Source of the DNA: Methanobrevibacter sp.
Lineage (GTDB): Archaea; Methanobacteriota; Methanobacteria; Methanobacteriales; Methanobacteriaceae
DNA: 8,396 bases
Assembly (NCBI GenBank): GCA_017652345.1
Contig: JAGCBE010000298.1
Location: forward strand, 1 to 8,396
Direction of reading: 5' to 3'
The translations under genes were made by a program, and so were the position numbers. Positions 6,718 to 8,396 of the stretch are shown one piece after another. The number at the start of each line of letters is the position of its first letter. Positions within the stretch are counted from its first letter, which is position 1. Under the pieces are notes generated by a model, which was not told where the DNA came from, searched no databases, and was given only the letters and a program-made list of their open reading frames with translations.

Positions 6718-8166
6718 TTATTTTTTATTATTTAATATATCATATTCAAATAAATCAAAATCTTCTGGTAGATCTTCAACTGGCTTATCTTCTTCTATTT
6801 CTTCATCTTTTGGTTCTTCTTTTGGAGGTTCTACTACTTTAGGTTTAGGTGGTTCAGCAAATGTCATTACTCCCCTCTTTTCATCGAATACTACTTTTGG
6901 TTTATTATCTATAGGGTCTTTACAAGCTAATATAGAAGGAGCTAAAGGATCTTTTATTTTTATTTTAGTATATTTCATATCATGTATATCTTCAATTATA
7001 ACAGGTTCTTTTAATAATAAATTCTCTTCTTTATCAATATAAGTAAAAGGGATGGTATATCTTTCTTTAATTAATTCATCTGGACCAACATCTTTATCTA
7101 CTTCTTTTACAAAAGCTTTAATATCCCATTTTTCTTTCTTTGGTGGTTCTATCTTCATCTCTTCATCTTCTTTCTTTTCTATAAAAGCTATCTTATCTTT
7201 CATATGTTCATGAATAGTACTTAGGAAATATTCAGGTGTAGATTCTTTATAATACTCTAAGTAATAGTCTTTTTCTATTAATTTATCTTCATAAAATTTT
7301 TTAATAAAAGTAGTTATAGTATCTTCTCTATGGCTATCATATAAATTTTTGAAGGAGATGCAAGTCTTTATATGATCTCTTATATTAAGGACATATTCAT
7401 CGCAATAATCACATTTATAACTATCATTATCATTGAAGTATTTAGCAACCATATAATAAAATCTTTGGAAAGTATCATTATAACTTGATAAGCCTCTAAC
7501 TTTATGGACTTGATTATATAATATGGGGGATTTAGCTATTTCATCATCAGTTGCATAATCTTTACCACCAAATGATATATTGATCCATTTTTTGATATTG
7601 GGGGTATAAAGTTCATTTTCTTTTAAATAGGCGAATATGACTTGCCTAGCACTTATTCTTGGAACTAAGCCTTTGAATGCATCTTTGACCACCTGCATTG
7701 GTATGTTTTCCCCGAATTTAATCCCCAAGTTTTCTGCTTCTTTTAAAGCTTCTATTTCTCTTTCTCTTCTTCTAATCTTCTCAGCAGCTACTTCTAATAA
7801 TTTTTCATCTAATTCATTTATTTCATGGTTGCCAACAGTGCAGTCTGCAACATAGTCTAGGGCTTCTTTATGGATTGCTTTATCTTCTTCTCTTCTGAGG
7901 ACTATGTTGTGTCTTCTTACCACCCTACAAAAGAATTTAAAGAACTTTCGGTGGTCTTCCAAGAATCTTCTCGCCTCGCATCTCCTCTGGTGGTCATTAA
8001 AATGTTTTGAGGTCACTTCTTTGCCACATTCAAGGCATTTGACTATTGTAATGGTTGATGGTGGTTGCTGGGCTCCTTCTGGTTTACATTGGTGGTGGGA
8101 AAAGGACTTTGCACCTTTAAATTGCCTTCCGCATTTGTCACACTTGATATATCCTCTTTTGACCAT
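6718..8166 (-). CDS. Zinc-finger protein with acidic C-terminal tail, 482 aa, putative regulator
   Basis: The only sizeable gene on the - strand. Three zinc-binding motifs are visible: C9-x2-C12 with H24/H25 and C27; C44-x2-C47-x11-H59-x3-C63; and C252-x2-C255-x9-H265-x3-C269, all closest to C2HC fingers. A basic stretch with many Arg/Lys/Phe follows finger 2 (about 64-90), then a charged helix rich in Glu/Arg, a possible coiled coil (about 118-148). The last 60 residues are Pro- and acid-rich (PPKPKVVEPPKEEPKDEE, then a D/E run with FDLFEYDIL), resembling an acidic activation domain. This order of nucleic-acid-binding fingers and acidic tail is analogous to geminivirus TrAP, though far larger and without detectable similarity. 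A transcriptional activator of late promoters is a reasonable guess; packaging or silencing suppression are alternatives. No enzyme motif was seen. Confidence 0.8.
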   Translation of the reverse strand: MVKRGYIKCDKCGRQFKGAKSFSHHQCKPEGAQQPPSTITIVKCLECGKEVTSKHFNDHQRRCEARRFLEDHRKFFKFFCRVVRRHNIVLRREEDKAIHKEALDYVADCTVGNHEINELDEKLLEVAAEKIRRREREIEALKEAENLGIKFGENIPMQVVKDAFKGLVPRISARQVIFAYLKENELYTPNIKKWINISFGGKDYATDDEIAKSPILYNQVHKVRGLSSYNDTFQRFYYMVAKYFNDNDSYKCDYCDEYVLNIRDHIKTCISFKNLYDSHREDTITTFIKKFYEDKLIEKDYYLEYYKESTPEYFLSTIHEHMKDKIAFIEKKEDEEMKIEPPKKEKWDIKAFVKEVDKDVGPDELIKERYTIPFTYIDKEENLLLKEPVIIEDIHDMKYTKIKIKDPLAPSILACKDPIDNKPKVVFDEKRGVMTFAEPPKPKVVEPPKEEPKDEEIEEDKPVEDLPEDFDLFEYDILNNKK

Positions 8167-8213
8167 TTTAGTTTTAATTAATTAATTTTATTTATGGGGA
8201 TTGTATATAGTTT
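8167..8213 (-). promoter_or_regulatory. Promoter of the zinc-finger gene
   Basis: Read on the - strand, AAACTATATA (8213 down to 8204) starts 47 nt before the ATG, and TTAATTAATTAAAA lies near the expected start site. A GGGGATTG motif (8196-8203) abuts the box on the downstream side. This box and the Rep box face away from each other across the window ends, forming a divergent control region if the genome is circular. Confidence 0.6.
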
Positions 8214-8354
8214 AATGACTTATTCAGTCAATATGGGAAAATAAATATGGGGGATCACTATGTCCATGTTTTCAAAGATGGTGGATAAGATGGTAGCAAT
8301 CCCCAGTCAAGATGGTGAGATTGGTCATACTCAAATCGTATCCCCAATCCCCAT
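8194..8354. repeat. GGGGATTG and AAGATGGT repeat cluster in the divergent control region
   Basis: GGGGATTG occurs at 8196-8203 (+), 8297-8304 (-) and 8345-8352 (-), with a variant GGGGGAT near 8249-8255. A fourth exact copy lies at 73-80 (+) on the Rep side. AAGATGGT occurs directly at 8275-8282, 8287-8294 and 8309-8316. ATGGGGATTGGG at 71-82 is matched in inverse by 8343-8354. The repeats are visible; a role as regulator-binding sites is inferred. GGGGATTG also occurs in coding sequence (for example 685-692), so enrichment is moderate. Confidence 0.5.
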
Positions 8355-8391
8355 CTTAACTTCTATTTATCTTCCATTAAAAAATAATTAA
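8260..8391 (+). CDS. Possible small ORF, 43 aa
   Basis: An open frame from ATG 8260 (second ATG at 8266) to TAA 8389-8391 encodes a 43-residue peptide beginning MSMFSKMVDKMVAIP, without a transmembrane segment or known motif. It is the only gene-like frame between the zinc-finger gene and Rep, and its base composition is richer in G+C than the flanks. Against it, no AAACTATATA box lies 40-47 nt upstream, and the stretch overlaps the GGGGATTG/AAGATGGT repeats, which could themselves explain the composition. More likely regulatory DNA than a gene. Confidence 0.2.
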   Translation: MSMFSKMVDKMVAIPSQDGEIGHTQIVSPIPILTSIYLPLKNN

Positions 8392-8396
8392 TTTAA

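Noticed and set aside
7637..8185. Two + strand frames opposite the zinc-finger gene
   Set aside because: Antisense shadows; the - strand reading has ordered zinc-finger motifs and a properly spaced promoter box.
1..8396. Virophage, polinton-like or plasmid identity
   Set aside because: No DNA polymerase B, integrase, FtsK-like ATPase, double-jelly-roll capsid or terminal inverted repeats; Rep plus nonanucleotide hairpin is diagnostic of a CRESS-DNA element.
1..8396. Assignment to a named host such as Entamoeba or Giardia
   Set aside because: AT richness and short leaders are suggestive only; the sequence offers no host-specific gene or spliced intron.

Overview
The window reads as one complete, compact, AT-rich (roughly 70% A+T by eye) genome of a eukaryotic CRESS-DNA virus (phylum Cressdnaviricota). 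Three things support this. There is a two-domain rolling-circle Rep with all the HUH endonuclease and superfamily 3 helicase motifs. There is a textbook stem-loop origin with TAGTATTAC in its loop. There are capsid genes with a nodavirus/bacilladnavirus-like jelly-roll look. At about 8.4 kb it is unusually large for this group. Circularity is inferred from the replication mode and from the divergent gene layout across the window ends; no terminal overlap is visible. The host is not identifiable. AT richness, short inferred 5' leaders, exclusive TAA stops and no visible introns would suit a protist, but this is inference.

Layout, clockwise: Rep (140-1024, +); an origin-containing intergenic region (1025-1542) with repeated AAATGAATG elements, the origin hairpin (1417-1472) and two tandem iterons (1480-1502); a 122-aa protein (1543-1911, +) that aligns to the Rep HUH domain but has lost its catalytic residues; two paralogous capsid genes (1955-3064 and 3081-4415, +); a 714-aa orphan with a highly charged tail (4503-6647, +); a short convergent poly(A) junction; a 482-aa zinc-finger protein with an acidic tail on the opposite strand (6718-8166, -); and a divergent control region with GGGGATTG motifs that runs across the window ends back to Rep.

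A promoter rule ties the genome together. AAACTATATA, or a close variant, lies 40-47 nt before the start codon of every gene. The three structural-type genes add the perfect palindrome TTTTATATAAAA exactly 29 nt after the start of that box. Rep and its inactive paralog instead carry TTTTCATTTAAA or ATTTCAAATAAA directly against the ATG. This suggests at least two expression classes, perhaps early and late. The paralog's TATA box directly abuts the iterons, so replication-initiator binding and its transcription are probably linked. A plausible model is that Rep nicks the origin, the inactive paralog competes for or modulates iteron binding, the zinc-finger/acidic-tail protein activates late promoters, and two capsid paralogs plus the 714-aa protein build an enlarged particle.
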